Assembly (NCBI GenBank): GCA_025057595.1
Contig: JANXBK010000002.1
Coordinates: forward strand, 67,693-131,692
DNA length: 64,000 nt
Source of the DNA: Thermodesulfovibrio sp.
Lineage (GTDB): Bacteria > Nitrospirota > Thermodesulfovibrionia > Thermodesulfovibrionales > Thermodesulfovibrionaceae
Reading direction: 5' to 3'
Part shown: piece after piece, positions 15,522 through 24,614 of the stretch
Position numbering within the stretch: the stretch's first letter is position 1
Layout: every line of letters starts with the position of its first letter
Notes under the pieces: generated by a model
Database searches by the model: none
What the model saw: only the letters and a program-made list of their open reading frames with translations
What the model was told of the DNA's origin: nothing
Made by a program: the position numbers and the translations under genes

Positions 15522-16484
15522 AGTTAGATTTTTTATCTTTTCTAAAATTAAAATTATAGCCCTCTTAGGAATTTGAAAAGAAAAATCAATATAGTAGATA
15601 TTAGATGGAGTATCTTTAAATCTTTTTATCTTTACAAAATCTTTCTTAGTAGTAACTATAAAATCACAGCCTTCTGCAAGCCTTATAATTCTTCTTATTG
15701 TTTTTTCTGTATATTTTTTATGATCAATGAACTTCTTATAACCTAATATCTTAAAATCTTCCTTTTTTAGAAGGTCTAAAAAGCTTTCAAAACTTCCAAT
15801 GCCAGCAAAGGCAAAAAGTTTTTGACTCTCTGGTATAAGCTCATCTTTGTTTTTATTAAAAAATCCTAAAATGTTTACAGGACAAAAAAATATCTCTTTG
15901 CCAGATAAAGCTTTAAGAGTCTGAGAAAGTATCTCATTTTCTTTTTTTGTTATAAAAATCATATCTGCCTCTGAAATCTCACTTAAAGGAGAGCGCAGTA
16001 TACCTAAAGGAATTAATCGGCTGTTTCCAACTCCTCTGTAACCATCAAAAAGAAGTATATTTAAGTCTTTTTTTAGTGACCAATGTTGGAATCCGTCATC
16101 AAGAACAAATACTGTGTTTTTCCCTAAATTTAGTCTCTCTATCGCATATGCTCCTGCTTCATATCTATCAATACCTTTTACAACAGTCAATCCCTCTTCA
16201 GCCATCATTAATGCTTCATCACCTACATCTTCTGGTTTATCAGACACAGTTACAATATGAGGTTTCCTAATCTTGCCTCGATATCCTCTTGTAAGCACAA
16301 CTGGAAAATATCCTTCTTTTATAAGTATCTTTGAGAGCTCTACTGTAAAAGAGGTCTTCCCTGTGCCTCCAACTGTAAGATTACCTATACTTATAACTGG
16401 ATAGGGAAGAGCTTTCTGGGTCTTTAATATTTTTTGTTTTTTTTTATTATAAAAAAATAAATAAACTCTCTCTAATATATTCAT
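15519..16484 (-). CDS. lpxK: Tetraacyldisaccharide 4'-kinase LpxK
   Basis: The inner-membrane kinase that phosphorylates the lipid A precursor to lipid IVA, direct evidence for lipopolysaccharide. It shows the LpxK P-loop GNLTVGGTGKTS, the segment PVVLTRGYRG and the motif VFVLDDGFQHWSL. I take the ATG at 16484, which overlaps the stop of the upstream phosphatase gene (TAATG); a TTG three codons earlier (16493) is possible. It is the last gene of the marC-cobO-cobC-lpxK group, and the flagellin promoter starts inside its end. Confidence 0.92.
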   Translation of the reverse strand: MNILERVYLFFYNKKKQKILKTQKALPYPVISIGNLTVGGTGKTSFTVELSKILIKEGYFPVVLTRGYRGKIRKPHIVTVSDKPEDVGDEALMMAEEGLTVVKGIDRYEAGAYAIERLNLGKNTVFVLDDGFQHWSLKKDLNILLFDGYRGVGNSRLIPLGILRSPLSEISEADMIFITKKENEILSQTLKALSGKEIFFCPVNILGFFNKNKDELIPESQKLFAFAGIGSFESFLDLLKKEDFKILGYKKFIDHKKYTEKTIRRIIRLAEGCDFIVTTKKDFVKIKRFKDTPSNIYYIDFSFQIPKRAIILILEKIKNLT

Positions 16485-17113
16485 TACTTCCAAAAAACTC
16501 CATTTATAAGCTTTACAACAGGATTTTGTCCATAAAACTCTATTATATTTACGCAGGCAAACTCTTGCTCAATTCTGAAGATATTCTCAAGAGGAATCTC
16601 AAGAATATTACATATAATAACTCTATTTATTCCTCCATGAGCTACAATAAATATTTGACTGCTGTTATGAGTATCTACTATCTCCCTTAAAACTGCCTTT
16701 GCTCTTTTGCTTACATCTTCAGTGCTTTCTCCCTCTGGAGGTGAAAACTTCAAAGGATTTCTTCTCCATCTTTCAAACTCCTCTGGATATAAAGAAACTA
16801 TGTCATTTATAGTAAGGCCTTCCCACTTGCCAAAGCTTCTTTCTTTAAGATTTTCTCTTATTTCTAATGGTACAGAAAGCTCCTCTGCTAATATATCTGC
16901 TGTTTTTTTAGCTCTACTTAAAGGAGAGGAGTAGACAACTTCCTTTTTTAATTCATATCTTTCTGAGTACTCCCTTAAAAATTTAGCTATTTGATATGCC
17001 TGCTTTTCACCACTCTTACTTAAGGGAATATCTATATGTCCTTTATATGCCCTTTTGTAACCCTCTGTTTCACCATGTCTTAATAAATACAAAACAATAT
17101 CTGGCTTCATCAA
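16484..17113 (-). CDS. cobC: Histidine phosphatase, probable alpha-ribazole phosphatase (CobC)
   Basis: A 209-residue member of the histidine phosphatase (phosphoglycerate-mutase-like) superfamily. It has LLRHGETEG, with the phospho-accepting histidine, then SSPLSRAKKTADIL, RSFGKWEGL and VAHGGINRVI, which supplies the second histidine. The RSFGKWEGLT segment and the location directly after cobO, with a four-base overlap, favour CobC, which dephosphorylates alpha-ribazole phosphate in cobalamin nucleotide-loop assembly. A generic sugar-phosphate phosphatase remains possible. Confidence 0.75.
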   Translation of the reverse strand: MMKPDIVLYLLRHGETEGYKRAYKGHIDIPLSKSGEKQAYQIAKFLREYSERYELKKEVVYSSPLSRAKKTADILAEELSVPLEIRENLKERSFGKWEGLTINDIVSLYPEEFERWRRNPLKFSPPEGESTEDVSKRAKAVLREIVDTHNSSQIFIVAHGGINRVIICNILEIPLENIFRIEQEFACVNIIEFYGQNPVVKLINGVFWK

Positions 17114-17622
17114 TACTCTATCCCCCTTCTTGCATTAACTCCTCTGTCAAAGTAGTGTTTTATCTTTTTCATCTCTGTAACTAAATCTGCCTTATCAATA
17201 AGCCACTCTGGAGCATCTCTTCCTGTGATTATTAACTCTGTATGTTCAGGCTTTAGTTGAAGAATCTGCTCTGCCTCCTTTTTAGATATTAATCCTAATT
17301 TAACTGCCAGAGTAAACTCATCTAACACAACAATATCAAATCTACTACTTCTAATAAGCTCCTTTACACTTTCTAAACATTCCTTGACTGCTTGTATTTG
17401 AGCTTTTTTGGGTTTATCATATATAAAACCTGTAGTACAAATTATAACTTTAATTAAATCTGGAAATTTCTTAAGTATTTCAAGCTCCCCACTTTTTGCT
17501 TCTTTTATAAATTGAACAAATAAGACTTTTAATCCATTGCCAGCTGCTCTCACTGTAGCACCAACTGAAGCTGTTGTTTTTCCTTTACCATCACCTGTAT
17601 ATACCTGAATTAATCCTTTCAT
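17110..17622 (-). CDS. cobO: Cob(I)yrinic acid a,c-diamide adenosyltransferase (CobO/BtuR/CobA family)
   Basis: Transfers the adenosyl group of ATP to the reduced cobalt of corrinoids. The 170-residue protein begins with the P-loop GLIQVYTGDGKGKTTAS and contains LFVQFIK, DIVVLDEFTLAVKLGL and the C-terminal ITGRDAPEWLIDKADLVTEM region typical of the family. It is translationally coupled to the phosphatase downstream and overlaps marC upstream by four bases. With CobC it marks corrinoid salvage or synthesis. Confidence 0.92.
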   Translation of the reverse strand: MKGLIQVYTGDGKGKTTASVGATVRAAGNGLKVLFVQFIKEAKSGELEILKKFPDLIKVIICTTGFIYDKPKKAQIQAVKECLESVKELIRSSRFDIVVLDEFTLAVKLGLISKKEAEQILQLKPEHTELIITGRDAPEWLIDKADLVTEMKKIKHYFDRGVNARRGIEY

Positions 17623-18206
17623 ATGCCTAAAGTTTTTAAAAGCCCCCTTTTAATAAGACTCACTGCAAAAGCACTTAAGATTAAAGCCATAACCTTTGCA
17701 AATGCTTTAATTCCATGGGTTCCCATTATTTTAATTAGAAACTCAGATTTTTCGAGCAATATCCATGCAATTAAAAGATTTAAAGACAAAGACAGTATAA
17801 CAATTGGATATCCATGGGTTTTTGCGAGTATTATCAAGGTGGTAAGAGTTGCTGGCCCTGAAAGAAGAGGAGTTCCAATTGGAACCGCACCAAGAGTATC
17901 AAAGGGAACTAACTCCTTAGGTTTTACCTTGAGGATTTCTGAGATTGAAATTATTAAAAGTAAAACTCCTCCAGCAATCATAAGATCCTCAAGTTTAATT
18001 CCGAGAATGGCAAATAAAAAATCTCCTAAGAAAAGAAAAGAGATAGCAACTAAAAAGGCGGTTATAACTGATTGCCTCGCCACTTTCTTTTTTTCAATTT
18101 GACTGAGAGGCTCAACCAAAGATATATAAATCGGAAGAATTCCTACAGCATCTATTGCAACAAAAAGAGGTATAAAACTCAACAGAAAACTCTTTACAAT
18201 ATCCAT
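17619..18206 (-). CDS. MarC-family integral membrane protein
   Basis: A 195-residue protein with about six hydrophobic segments and the MarC/UPF0056 landmarks: FIPLFVAIDAVGILPIYISL at the N-terminus and AVPIGTPLLSGPATLTTLI in the middle. The family's function is unknown; an early link to multiple antibiotic resistance was withdrawn. It is the first gene of the unit running to lpxK and is divergent from polX, with only 22 bases between. Confidence 0.85.
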   Translation of the reverse strand: MDIVKSFLLSFIPLFVAIDAVGILPIYISLVEPLSQIEKKKVARQSVITAFLVAISFLFLGDFLFAILGIKLEDLMIAGGVLLLIISISEILKVKPKELVPFDTLGAVPIGTPLLSGPATLTTLIILAKTHGYPIVILSLSLNLLIAWILLEKSEFLIKIMGTHGIKAFAKVMALILSAFAVSLIKRGLLKTLGI

Positions 18207-18228
18207 TTATTAAGGATAGCATAAAAAA

Positions 18229-19944
18229 ATGAAAAATGTTGAAATAGCTCGAATATTTAATGAGATAGCAGAGTTTCTTGAAATACTCAATGAAAACCCA
18301 TTCCGTATTAGAGCATACAAAAAAGCAGCAAAAAGTATAGAGTCACTCTCAAGCTCTGTAGATGAACTTTCAGAGGAAGATATTATTAAAATTCCAGGTA
18401 TTGGTAAAGATCTTTTAGGAAAGATTAAGGAGTATCTGTCAACAGGCAAAGTAGCTCTACATGAAGAGCTGAAAGAAAAAATTCCTTATGGAGTTATTAC
18501 ACTTATGGATATTCCAGGAATAGGTCCTAAAACTGCTAAGTTTTTGTATGAGACTCTAAATATTAAGAGCATACAAGATTTAGAGAAAGCCTTAGATGAG
18601 GGAAAACTAAAGGGATTACCTGGATTTGGAGCAAAAACAGAAGAAAATATCCGCAAAGGTATTGCCTCTTTTAAGAGAGGTATTGAAAGAAAACCACTTT
18701 TTAAGGTTTTACCAATAGCAAATGAGATTTTATCTTTAATGAAACAAAACAAATATATACTAAAGATTGAAATCGCAGGAAGTCTTCGGAGATGGAAAGA
18801 TACAGTAAAAGACATAGATATAATCTGTGCAGCCTCTGAAAATGAAAAGGTAATTGAATACTTTATAAAACTTCCTCATATTAAAGAGGTGGTTGCAAAG
18901 GGCGAAACAAAAGTAAGTGCAATTCTAAAGGAGAGTATTCAAATTGATTTAAGGGTTGTGGAAGAGAAATCCTTTGGAGCAGCCTTAGCATATTTTACAG
19001 GCAGTAAAGAGCATAATATAAGAGTTAGAGAGCTTGCAAAACAGAGGGGATTAAAGATTAATGAGTATGGAGTTTTTAGAGAGTCTGATGAAAAGTTTAT
19101 TGGTGGTAGCTCTGAGGAGGAAGTTTATCAAGTAGTTGGACTTCCTTGGATTCCTCCTGAGTTAAGAGAAGACAGAGGTGAGATAGAGGCAGCCCTGAAA
19201 AACGCACTTCCTAAGATTATCTCTCTTGAAGACATAAAGGGAGATCTTCATATTCACTCTAACTACTCCGATGGTTTTAACAGTATTGAAGAGATTGTAG
19301 CTGCAGCCTTAAAAAGAAACTACAAATATATAGCTATAACTGAGCACTCAAAGGGCCTCGGTGTTGCAAAGGGATTAACTGAAGACAGAATCTTTGAACA
19401 GAAAAAGGAGATTGAAAGATTAAGAAAGAGATATCCACAAATAGTAATTCTACAAGGAATAGAAGTAAACATTCTTCAAGACGGAAGCCTTGATTTAAAA
19501 GATGATACTCTTAAAGAGCTTGATTTAGTCATTGCCTCGGTGCATTCAGCCTTTAAGCAGGAAGAAAAGGAGATGACAAAAAGAGTTATTAAAGCTATTA
19601 TGAATCCTTATGTTCATATAATCGGACATCCTACAGGAAGACTTATAGGTGAGAGAGAGCCCTACAAGATTGACATTGATGAAGTAATAAAGGCTGCAAG
19701 TGATTATGGAAAGTTTCTTGAGATTAACTCCTATCCTCTTAGGATGGACTTAAATGATATAAATGCAAAAAAAGCTAAGGAGAAGGGAGTAAAATTAGTC
19801 GTAAACACTGATGCTCACTCAATCACTCAGCTTGACTATATTGTTTATGGAGTATCCGTTGCCAAAAGAGCATGGCTTGAAACTCATAATATCTTAAATA
19901 CCTTTGAAGTAGAAGAGTTAATGAAATTAATTAGAAAAATCTAA
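18229..19944 (+). CDS. polX: DNA polymerase/3'-5' exonuclease PolX
   Basis: A bacterial family X polymerase for gap filling in base excision repair. The N-terminal 8-kDa-like region has helix-hairpin-helix motifs (IPGIGKDLLGK, IPGIGPKTAKF). The nucleotidyltransferase palm holds the metal-binding pair in GSLRRWKDTVKDIDI. A C-terminal PHP domain (from about 335: GDLHIHSNYSDGFNS, ITEHSKGL, NTDAHS) supplies nuclease activity. The length of 571 residues is standard. It stands alone on the plus strand; its stop overlaps that of the small gene at 19941. Confidence 0.95.
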   Translation: MKNVEIARIFNEIAEFLEILNENPFRIRAYKKAAKSIESLSSSVDELSEEDIIKIPGIGKDLLGKIKEYLSTGKVALHEELKEKIPYGVITLMDIPGIGPKTAKFLYETLNIKSIQDLEKALDEGKLKGLPGFGAKTEENIRKGIASFKRGIERKPLFKVLPIANEILSLMKQNKYILKIEIAGSLRRWKDTVKDIDIICAASENEKVIEYFIKLPHIKEVVAKGETKVSAILKESIQIDLRVVEEKSFGAALAYFTGSKEHNIRVRELAKQRGLKINEYGVFRESDEKFIGGSSEEEVYQVVGLPWIPPELREDRGEIEAALKNALPKIISLEDIKGDLHIHSNYSDGFNSIEEIVAAALKRNYKYIAITEHSKGLGVAKGLTEDRIFEQKKEIERLRKRYPQIVILQGIEVNILQDGSLDLKDDTLKELDLVIASVHSAFKQEEKEMTKRVIKAIMNPYVHIIGHPTGRLIGEREPYKIDIDEVIKAASDYGKFLEINSYPLRMDLNDINAKKAKEKGVKLVVNTDAHSITQLDYIVYGVSVAKRAWLETHNILNTFEVEELMKLIRKI

Positions 19945-20102
19945 TCCTTTTTCTCCTTTTCCTTTTTCTCTTCCTCCTCTTCTGTTTTTATTGTTATATC
20001 CTTAACAAAATCAGGACATCTCTGTCCTGCTTTGAGAGTAAACTGCTTTTGACAAGTAGCTCTCCATGCACAAATTACACATATTGGTTTTGATTCATAC
20101 AT
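19941..20102 (-). CDS. Conserved small cysteine protein (53 residues)
   Basis: A short reading frame starting at the ATG at 20102, with the ribosome site AGGGAG. It begins MYESKPICVICAWRATCQKQ, continues through AGQRCPDFVKDI and ends in a long Glu/Lys tail. Cys8, Cys11, Cys17 and Cys29 form a C-x2-C-x5-C-x11-C set that could bind a metal. I recall similar small proteins in Geobacter-like bacteria but cannot name the family. It follows recO by 12 bases in the same direction and overlaps the stop of polX. Coding is supported by the start signals and the cysteine pattern; function is unknown. Confidence 0.6.
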   Translation of the reverse strand: MYESKPICVICAWRATCQKQFTLKAGQRCPDFVKDITIKTEEEEEKKEKEKKD

Positions 20103-20114
20103 ATCTGTCTCCCT

Positions 20115-20831
20115 TTAAAGTTTTATTTTATTATAACTCAATATAGTTTGAATATGACTGTCAATAAATCTCTCTACCGCTTGAGTTAGGCTTTCAGGCA
20201 GGTGAACTCTTTTAAGATATCTTACATCCCAGTTTGAAAAGCTAGTTATTAATTGAGCTATATTTTTTGAGAAACTCCTAAACTCTTTACCTTCTTTCTT
20301 TAAACACTCTTTACAGAGAGGAAAACCCTCTGAGTAGTAAAAAACTCCATTTAGTTTTTTAGCACATACCCCACAGTAAAGAAAATCAGGCAAATAGCCA
20401 AGACTCTTAAGGATGGCTATCTTTAGATAAAGTAGATATTTATCCGGCGTATTTGACTCTTTAATTTGAAAGAGGGTTTCAGTAAAAGTTAAAAAAAGCT
20501 TTGGATTAGCCTCTTTTTTTGGAGATATTTGTATAATAAATCTTAAGATTTCAGCAATTTTTTTAAATAGATTAAAGTTTTCTCTTATCTTGTAAAAGGA
20601 CTCTATTATATCTGATTGAATTATACGTTGAAGACGATCCTCCCTTCCAATGAAGGCAACTTTTGAGTAAGTCAAAGGCTCCAGAGAGCTCCCAAATCGA
20701 CTTTTTATCTTTCTTGGACTTTTTGCAAAGAGATTTAAAACTCCGTATTCCTTTGTAAAATAAACAACAATTAAATCAGCTTCTCCATAAGGATAGTTAT
20801 TAAGGACTATTGCTTCAGTGGTATATAGCAC
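20115..20831 (-). CDS. recO: DNA repair protein RecO
   Basis: A recombination mediator of the RecFOR pathway that loads RecA on SSB-coated DNA. The N-terminal OB-fold is recognisable from TTEAIVLNNYPYGEADLIVVYFTKEYG and the following LFAKSPRKIKSRFG. A C-terminal zinc module has YCGVC and LCKEC. The length (238) is normal. The start codon shares one base with the stop of the nuclease gene upstream. Confidence 0.92.
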   Translation of the reverse strand: MLYTTEAIVLNNYPYGEADLIVVYFTKEYGVLNLFAKSPRKIKSRFGSSLEPLTYSKVAFIGREDRLQRIIQSDIIESFYKIRENFNLFKKIAEILRFIIQISPKKEANPKLFLTFTETLFQIKESNTPDKYLLYLKIAILKSLGYLPDFLYCGVCAKKLNGVFYYSEGFPLCKECLKKEGKEFRSFSKNIAQLITSFSNWDVRYLKRVHLPESLTQAVERFIDSHIQTILSYNKIKL

Positions 20832-21283
20832 TACATTATGTTGCCGAAGTCCTCAGGCTTAAGATTCTTAAGCCATTCATCAAGCTCATCAGTTTTTCTA
20901 ATCTCAAAGATTCCTTCTTCAACAAAGATAGGTGCTTGAACTCTAAGGGCTATTGCAACTGCATCTGATGGGCGGGAGTCAATTGTTCTTTCTTTTACAC
21001 CATCATGGGCATAAATGAGCGCATAGTAAGTATTATCAATTAAATCTGTAATCACTACTTTAGTAACTTTTACCTCAAGCTCATCAAGAATGTTTTTTAT
21101 AAGATCATGTGTAAGAGGCCTTGGAGTGATGACCTTACCAAGTGCTAAGGCGATTGAGTCTGCCTCAGGCTTTCCAATCCATATAGGAAGTGTCTCATTA
21201 CCATTAACCTCCTGAAGCAACAAAATATACATCCCTGTTCTGGGATCAAATAGTAAACCTTCTACTTTCATCTCAATTAACAT
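20831..21283 (-). CDS. Bifunctional nuclease family protein (DUF151)
   Basis: A 150-residue protein with the DUF151/BFN hallmarks: LPIWIGKPEADSIALAL, the middle motif RPLTHDLI and the C-terminal SRPSDAVAIALR with APIFVEEGI. Plant and some bacterial relatives act on both RNA and DNA; the role in bacteria is uncertain. It sits between era and recO, one base from era. The true start may be the second Met (MKVEGLLFD). Confidence 0.88.
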   Translation of the reverse strand: MLIEMKVEGLLFDPRTGMYILLLQEVNGNETLPIWIGKPEADSIALALGKVITPRPLTHDLIKNILDELEVKVTKVVITDLIDNTYYALIYAHDGVKERTIDSRPSDAVAIALRVQAPIFVEEGIFEIRKTDELDEWLKNLKPEDFGNIM

Positions 21284-21284
21284 T

Positions 21285-22154
21285 TTAATACCCCAGAGAT
21301 TTTAATAGTATATCCTTTTGTCTCCAGTTTTTTCTAACCTTAACCCAAACCTCAAGAAAAATCTTGGTGCCTAAAAAGTTTTCAATCTCTACTCTTGCTT
21401 CTGTAGCGATTCTCTTAAGTCTTTCTCCATTTTTACCTATTATAATAATTTTTTGTCCCTCTCTTTCAACATAAATATTAGCTTTAATTCTTATTAAATT
21501 TTCAGTCTCTTGCCAGCTTTCCACTTCAACTGCAACTGCGTAGGGAACTTCTTGTTTTGTATGCTTGATTATTTTTTCACGAATAAACTCTGCTACCATA
21601 AATCTTTCAGCTTGATCAGTAAGCATTTCATCTGGATAAAGCTTTTGTCCTTCTGGAAGAAGTTTAATTAAGCCTCTGATTAATATATCTAAGCCATCAG
21701 CTTTAAGTGCTGAAAGAGGAATTATCTCAGTGAAGGGAAATAAATCCTTATAAAGGTCAATTATAGGTAGTAAGTTAGGCTTTGACACCATATCAATTTT
21801 ATTTATTACAAGAATTACAGGTTTTTTAACTTTTCTAAGTCTTTCAATGATGGCTAATTCAATATCCTCTGGAGGCTTTGGCTCCACCATAAAGACTACA
21901 ACATCAACCATATCTATAGCTTCATAGGACTGTCTTACCATAAACTGTCCTAATTTATGTTTTGGTTGATGAATTCCTGGAGTATCCACAAATATTATCT
22001 GGGCTTGAGGAGTATTTTTTATTCCAATAATTTTATTTCTTGTTGTTTGAGGCTTCTCTGTAACAATAGCTATTTTTTCACCCAGTATCGTATTAAGTAG
22101 AGTTGATTTCCCTACATTTGGCTTGCCTATCAGAGCAACATATCCGCATTTCAT
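21285..22154 (-). CDS. era: GTPase Era
   Basis: An essential GTPase in 30S ribosome maturation. G1 is GKPNVGKST at 10-18, followed by the switch region KPQTTRNKI, G3 DTPGI and G4 NKID (VILVINKIDMV). A C-terminal KH domain (IIIIGKNGERLKRIATEAR) binds the 16S rRNA 3' end. The length of 289 is typical. It starts four bases inside the preceding aminotransferase and is followed by the DUF151 gene and recO, a frequent arrangement. Confidence 0.96.
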   Translation of the reverse strand: MKCGYVALIGKPNVGKSTLLNTILGEKIAIVTEKPQTTRNKIIGIKNTPQAQIIFVDTPGIHQPKHKLGQFMVRQSYEAIDMVDVVVFMVEPKPPEDIELAIIERLRKVKKPVILVINKIDMVSKPNLLPIIDLYKDLFPFTEIIPLSALKADGLDILIRGLIKLLPEGQKLYPDEMLTDQAERFMVAEFIREKIIKHTKQEVPYAVAVEVESWQETENLIRIKANIYVEREGQKIIIIGKNGERLKRIATEARVEIENFLGTKIFLEVWVKVRKNWRQKDILLKSLGY

Positions 22155-23341
22155 TTAAGTTTTTCCAAAGCCATCTTAATTCTTTCAACTCCCTTTAATA
22201 TATTATCTATGCTTGTTGCATAAGATATCCTTATATATCCTTCTGCACCAAAGGCAGAGCCAGCAACAACAGCAACAGAGGCCTTCTCAAGTAAATACAT
22301 GCTTAAATCAATTGAGGAGTTTATCTCAAAGCCCTCAGTACTTCTGCCAAGAAATTGAGCCACATTTGGAAAGGCGTAAAAAGCACCAGCTGGCATTCTG
22401 CAGGAAACTCCCTTTATCTTATTTAACTCACTCACAAGACAATCTCTTCTTTTTTCAAACTCTCTGCGCATTCTCTCTACGCAGTCTTGAGGTCCACGTA
22501 AAGCAGCTACAGCTGCCTTCTGAGCTACAGATGTTGGATTTGATGTGGATTGACTTTGTATGTTTGTCATAGCTTTTACTACTTCCTTTGGCCCCGCAGC
22601 ATAACCAATTCTCCATCCTGTCATTGCATATGTTTTACTTAATCCATTGACAACAATTGTTTTAGCTTTAATCTCTTCATCTAAGGAAGCAATACTTATA
22701 TGTTTATTGGCATCATAAATTAGTTTTTCATAAATCTCATCTGAGATTATATAAATATTATTTTTTAATGCAATCTCCGCAATCTCTTCAAGTGCTTTTC
22801 TACTGTATATAAATCCCGTAGGGTTTGAAGGCGAGTTTATTATAATTGCCTTTGTTTTAGTGGTTATTTTTTCTCTTAATACCTCTGCTTTTAAAGTAAA
22901 GTTGTCTTCTTCATAGGTTTCAACTATAACAGGAACAGCATCTTGAAGAAGAATCTGATCTGGATAGGATACCCAATAGGGAGCAGGAACTATAACTTCA
23001 TCGCCGGGATTAAAAAGTGCTTGAGCAATATTATAAAGAGAGTGCTTTGCTCCACAAGAAACAATAATATTTTCTTTACTGTATTTTAAACCATTGTCTC
23101 TCTCAAACTTTTCAATAATTGCTTCTTTAAGCTCATCGATTCCGCCAACTGGAGTATACTTTGTAAAACCCTCTTTTACTGCCTTAATAGCTGCTTCTTT
23201 AATATGCTCTGGAGTATCAAAATCTGGCTCTCCAACTCCAAAGTTTACAATATCATAACCTTTTGCCTTAAGCTCCTTAGCACGGCTGTCTACAGCAAGA
23301 GTTGGTGATGGTTTAATTTTACCGGTTCTTTCAGCTAACAT
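22151..23341 (-). CDS. aspC: PLP-dependent aminotransferase (aspartate aminotransferase class I)
   Basis: A fold-type I aminotransferase, probably aspartate (possibly aspartate/prephenate) aminotransferase. The PLP lysine is in VNGLSKTYAMTGWRIGY; NSPSNPTGF and SDEIYEKL bind the cofactor and substrate. I choose the ATG at 23341 (protein MLAERTGKIKPS), because AAGGAGG lies directly upstream and the family starts this way; a longer frame exists to 23383. With this start it overlaps the end of alr by 11 bases. The amino-acid specificity is inferred from the subgroup look. Confidence 0.88.
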   Translation of the reverse strand: MLAERTGKIKPSPTLAVDSRAKELKAKGYDIVNFGVGEPDFDTPEHIKEAAIKAVKEGFTKYTPVGGIDELKEAIIEKFERDNGLKYSKENIIVSCGAKHSLYNIAQALFNPGDEVIVPAPYWVSYPDQILLQDAVPVIVETYEEDNFTLKAEVLREKITTKTKAIIINSPSNPTGFIYSRKALEEIAEIALKNNIYIISDEIYEKLIYDANKHISIASLDEEIKAKTIVVNGLSKTYAMTGWRIGYAAGPKEVVKAMTNIQSQSTSNPTSVAQKAAVAALRGPQDCVERMRREFEKRRDCLVSELNKIKGVSCRMPAGAFYAFPNVAQFLGRSTEGFEINSSIDLSMYLLEKASVAVVAGSAFGAEGYIRISYATSIDNILKGVERIKMALEKLK

Positions 23342-24425
23342 GCTTTCCTCCTTTAATGTATCTTTTTTTTGCCTTTCCTCCAAGAGAAGTCAAAATCTCA
23401 TAAGGAATTGTTCCAGCCCAATCTGCAATATCCTCTGCAGTAATCTTCTCTGAGCCAGAACTGCCAAGCAGTATAACTTCCTCATCAACTTTGGCTTCTG
23501 GAAGATCTGTTAAATCTATCATAGTTAAATCCATACAAATTCTACCAACTACAGGAACTTTTTTATCTCTAACTATAACATAGGCTTTATTACTAAGTGT
23601 TCTAAAATATCCGTCAGCATATCCAATTGGAATTACACCAATTAGACTGTTTCTTTTAGTGATGAATGTTCTTCCATAACTTATGGATGAGCCTCTTGGA
23701 AGTCTTCTTATATCAAGGATCTTTGTTTTTACTTGCATGCATGGATTGACAGAGACTGGACAATTAACATTATAACCATAAAGCATTATTCCAGGTCTTA
23801 CAGCATCAAATAAAGCATCCTCATAGATAATACCAGAAGAAGCAGAAATATGAAAAAGTGGATGCATTCCTAATCTGTTAAGCTTTTCTTTAATTTCTTT
23901 CAGTTTATTTATTTGCTCATAAGTCCACTCTTTGTCTTCAGTTTGAGACAGATGACTCATTACTCCTTCTACTTTTAAATTAGGTAAAGCTGCTATTTCC
24001 TTAATCGTTTCTAATAGATTTCCATAAATTCCAACTCTACCCATACCTGTCTCTACTTTTATATGAATTGAAAGGATTTTGCTTTCTCGTACTGCCTGAA
24101 GTGACAAAGCTTTAGCTTGATCAAGACTAAAAACTACAGGAGTAAGATTGTATTTGAAGACTTTATTAACTTCTCTGTCAAATAAAACAAGAATCTTTGA
24201 GTTAATGCCTGCCTGCCTTAAAACTGCTGCCTCTTCACAGAAGGCTACAGCTAAGTAGTCAACCTTGTTTTGAATCTCCTGGCAGACTTTTTCTGCTCCA
24301 TGTCCGTAAGCATCTGCTTTAACAACAGCAATTATCTTAATTGTCTTTTTTTTGAGGAATTCTTTTATTTTTTGAAGATTTTCACTTAGTATGTCTAAAT
24401 CTATTTCAGCTTCAAGAAATCTCAC
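23331..24425 (-). CDS. alr: Alanine racemase
   Basis: Interconverts L- and D-alanine for peptidoglycan. The PLP lysine is in VVKADAYGHG near residue 34. The C-terminal half carries the second catalytic region SYGRTFITKRNSLIGVIPIGYADGY and VGRICMDLTMIDL. The 364-residue length is normal. It starts with GTG overlapping the tatA stop (GTGA), so expression is coupled to tatA. Confidence 0.94.
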   Translation of the reverse strand: MRFLEAEIDLDILSENLQKIKEFLKKKTIKIIAVVKADAYGHGAEKVCQEIQNKVDYLAVAFCEEAAVLRQAGINSKILVLFDREVNKVFKYNLTPVVFSLDQAKALSLQAVRESKILSIHIKVETGMGRVGIYGNLLETIKEIAALPNLKVEGVMSHLSQTEDKEWTYEQINKLKEIKEKLNRLGMHPLFHISASSGIIYEDALFDAVRPGIMLYGYNVNCPVSVNPCMQVKTKILDIRRLPRGSSISYGRTFITKRNSLIGVIPIGYADGYFRTLSNKAYVIVRDKKVPVVGRICMDLTMIDLTDLPEAKVDEEVILLGSSGSEKITAEDIADWAGTIPYEILTSLGGKAKKRYIKGGKHVS

Positions 24426-24613
24426 ACTTGCTTTTTATCTTCAGATTCCTTCTTAGCAGGAACGTCAGTTTCATCTTTTTCTGTTGTAGCTTTTTTAAAA
24501 TTTCTTATTGCCTCTCCTATTCCTCTTCCAATCTGGGGAAGCCTTGTTGCACCAAACAGTATAACAACAATTATTAAGATTATCATTAACTCTTGCATTG
24601 AAAGTCCAAACAT
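24422..24613 (-). CDS. tatA: Twin-arginine translocase subunit TatA/TatE
   Basis: A 63-residue Tat channel protein. It has one N-terminal membrane helix (about 8-22), the FGATRLPQIGRGIGEAIRNFKKA hinge and amphipathic helix in the usual place, and a short charged tail. The ribosome site AGGAGG precedes the ATG. tatC is not in the window. Its position next to mobA is sensible, since many Tat substrates are molybdoenzymes. Confidence 0.92.
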   Translation of the reverse strand: MFGLSMQELMIILIIVVILFGATRLPQIGRGIGEAIRNFKKATTEKDETDVPAKKESEDKKQV

Positions 24614-24614
24614 T

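Noticed and set aside
17623..18102. 159-residue plus-strand frame opposite marC
   Set aside because: It mirrors the membrane protein on the other strand; the marC reading has family motifs and coupling, the mirror has none.
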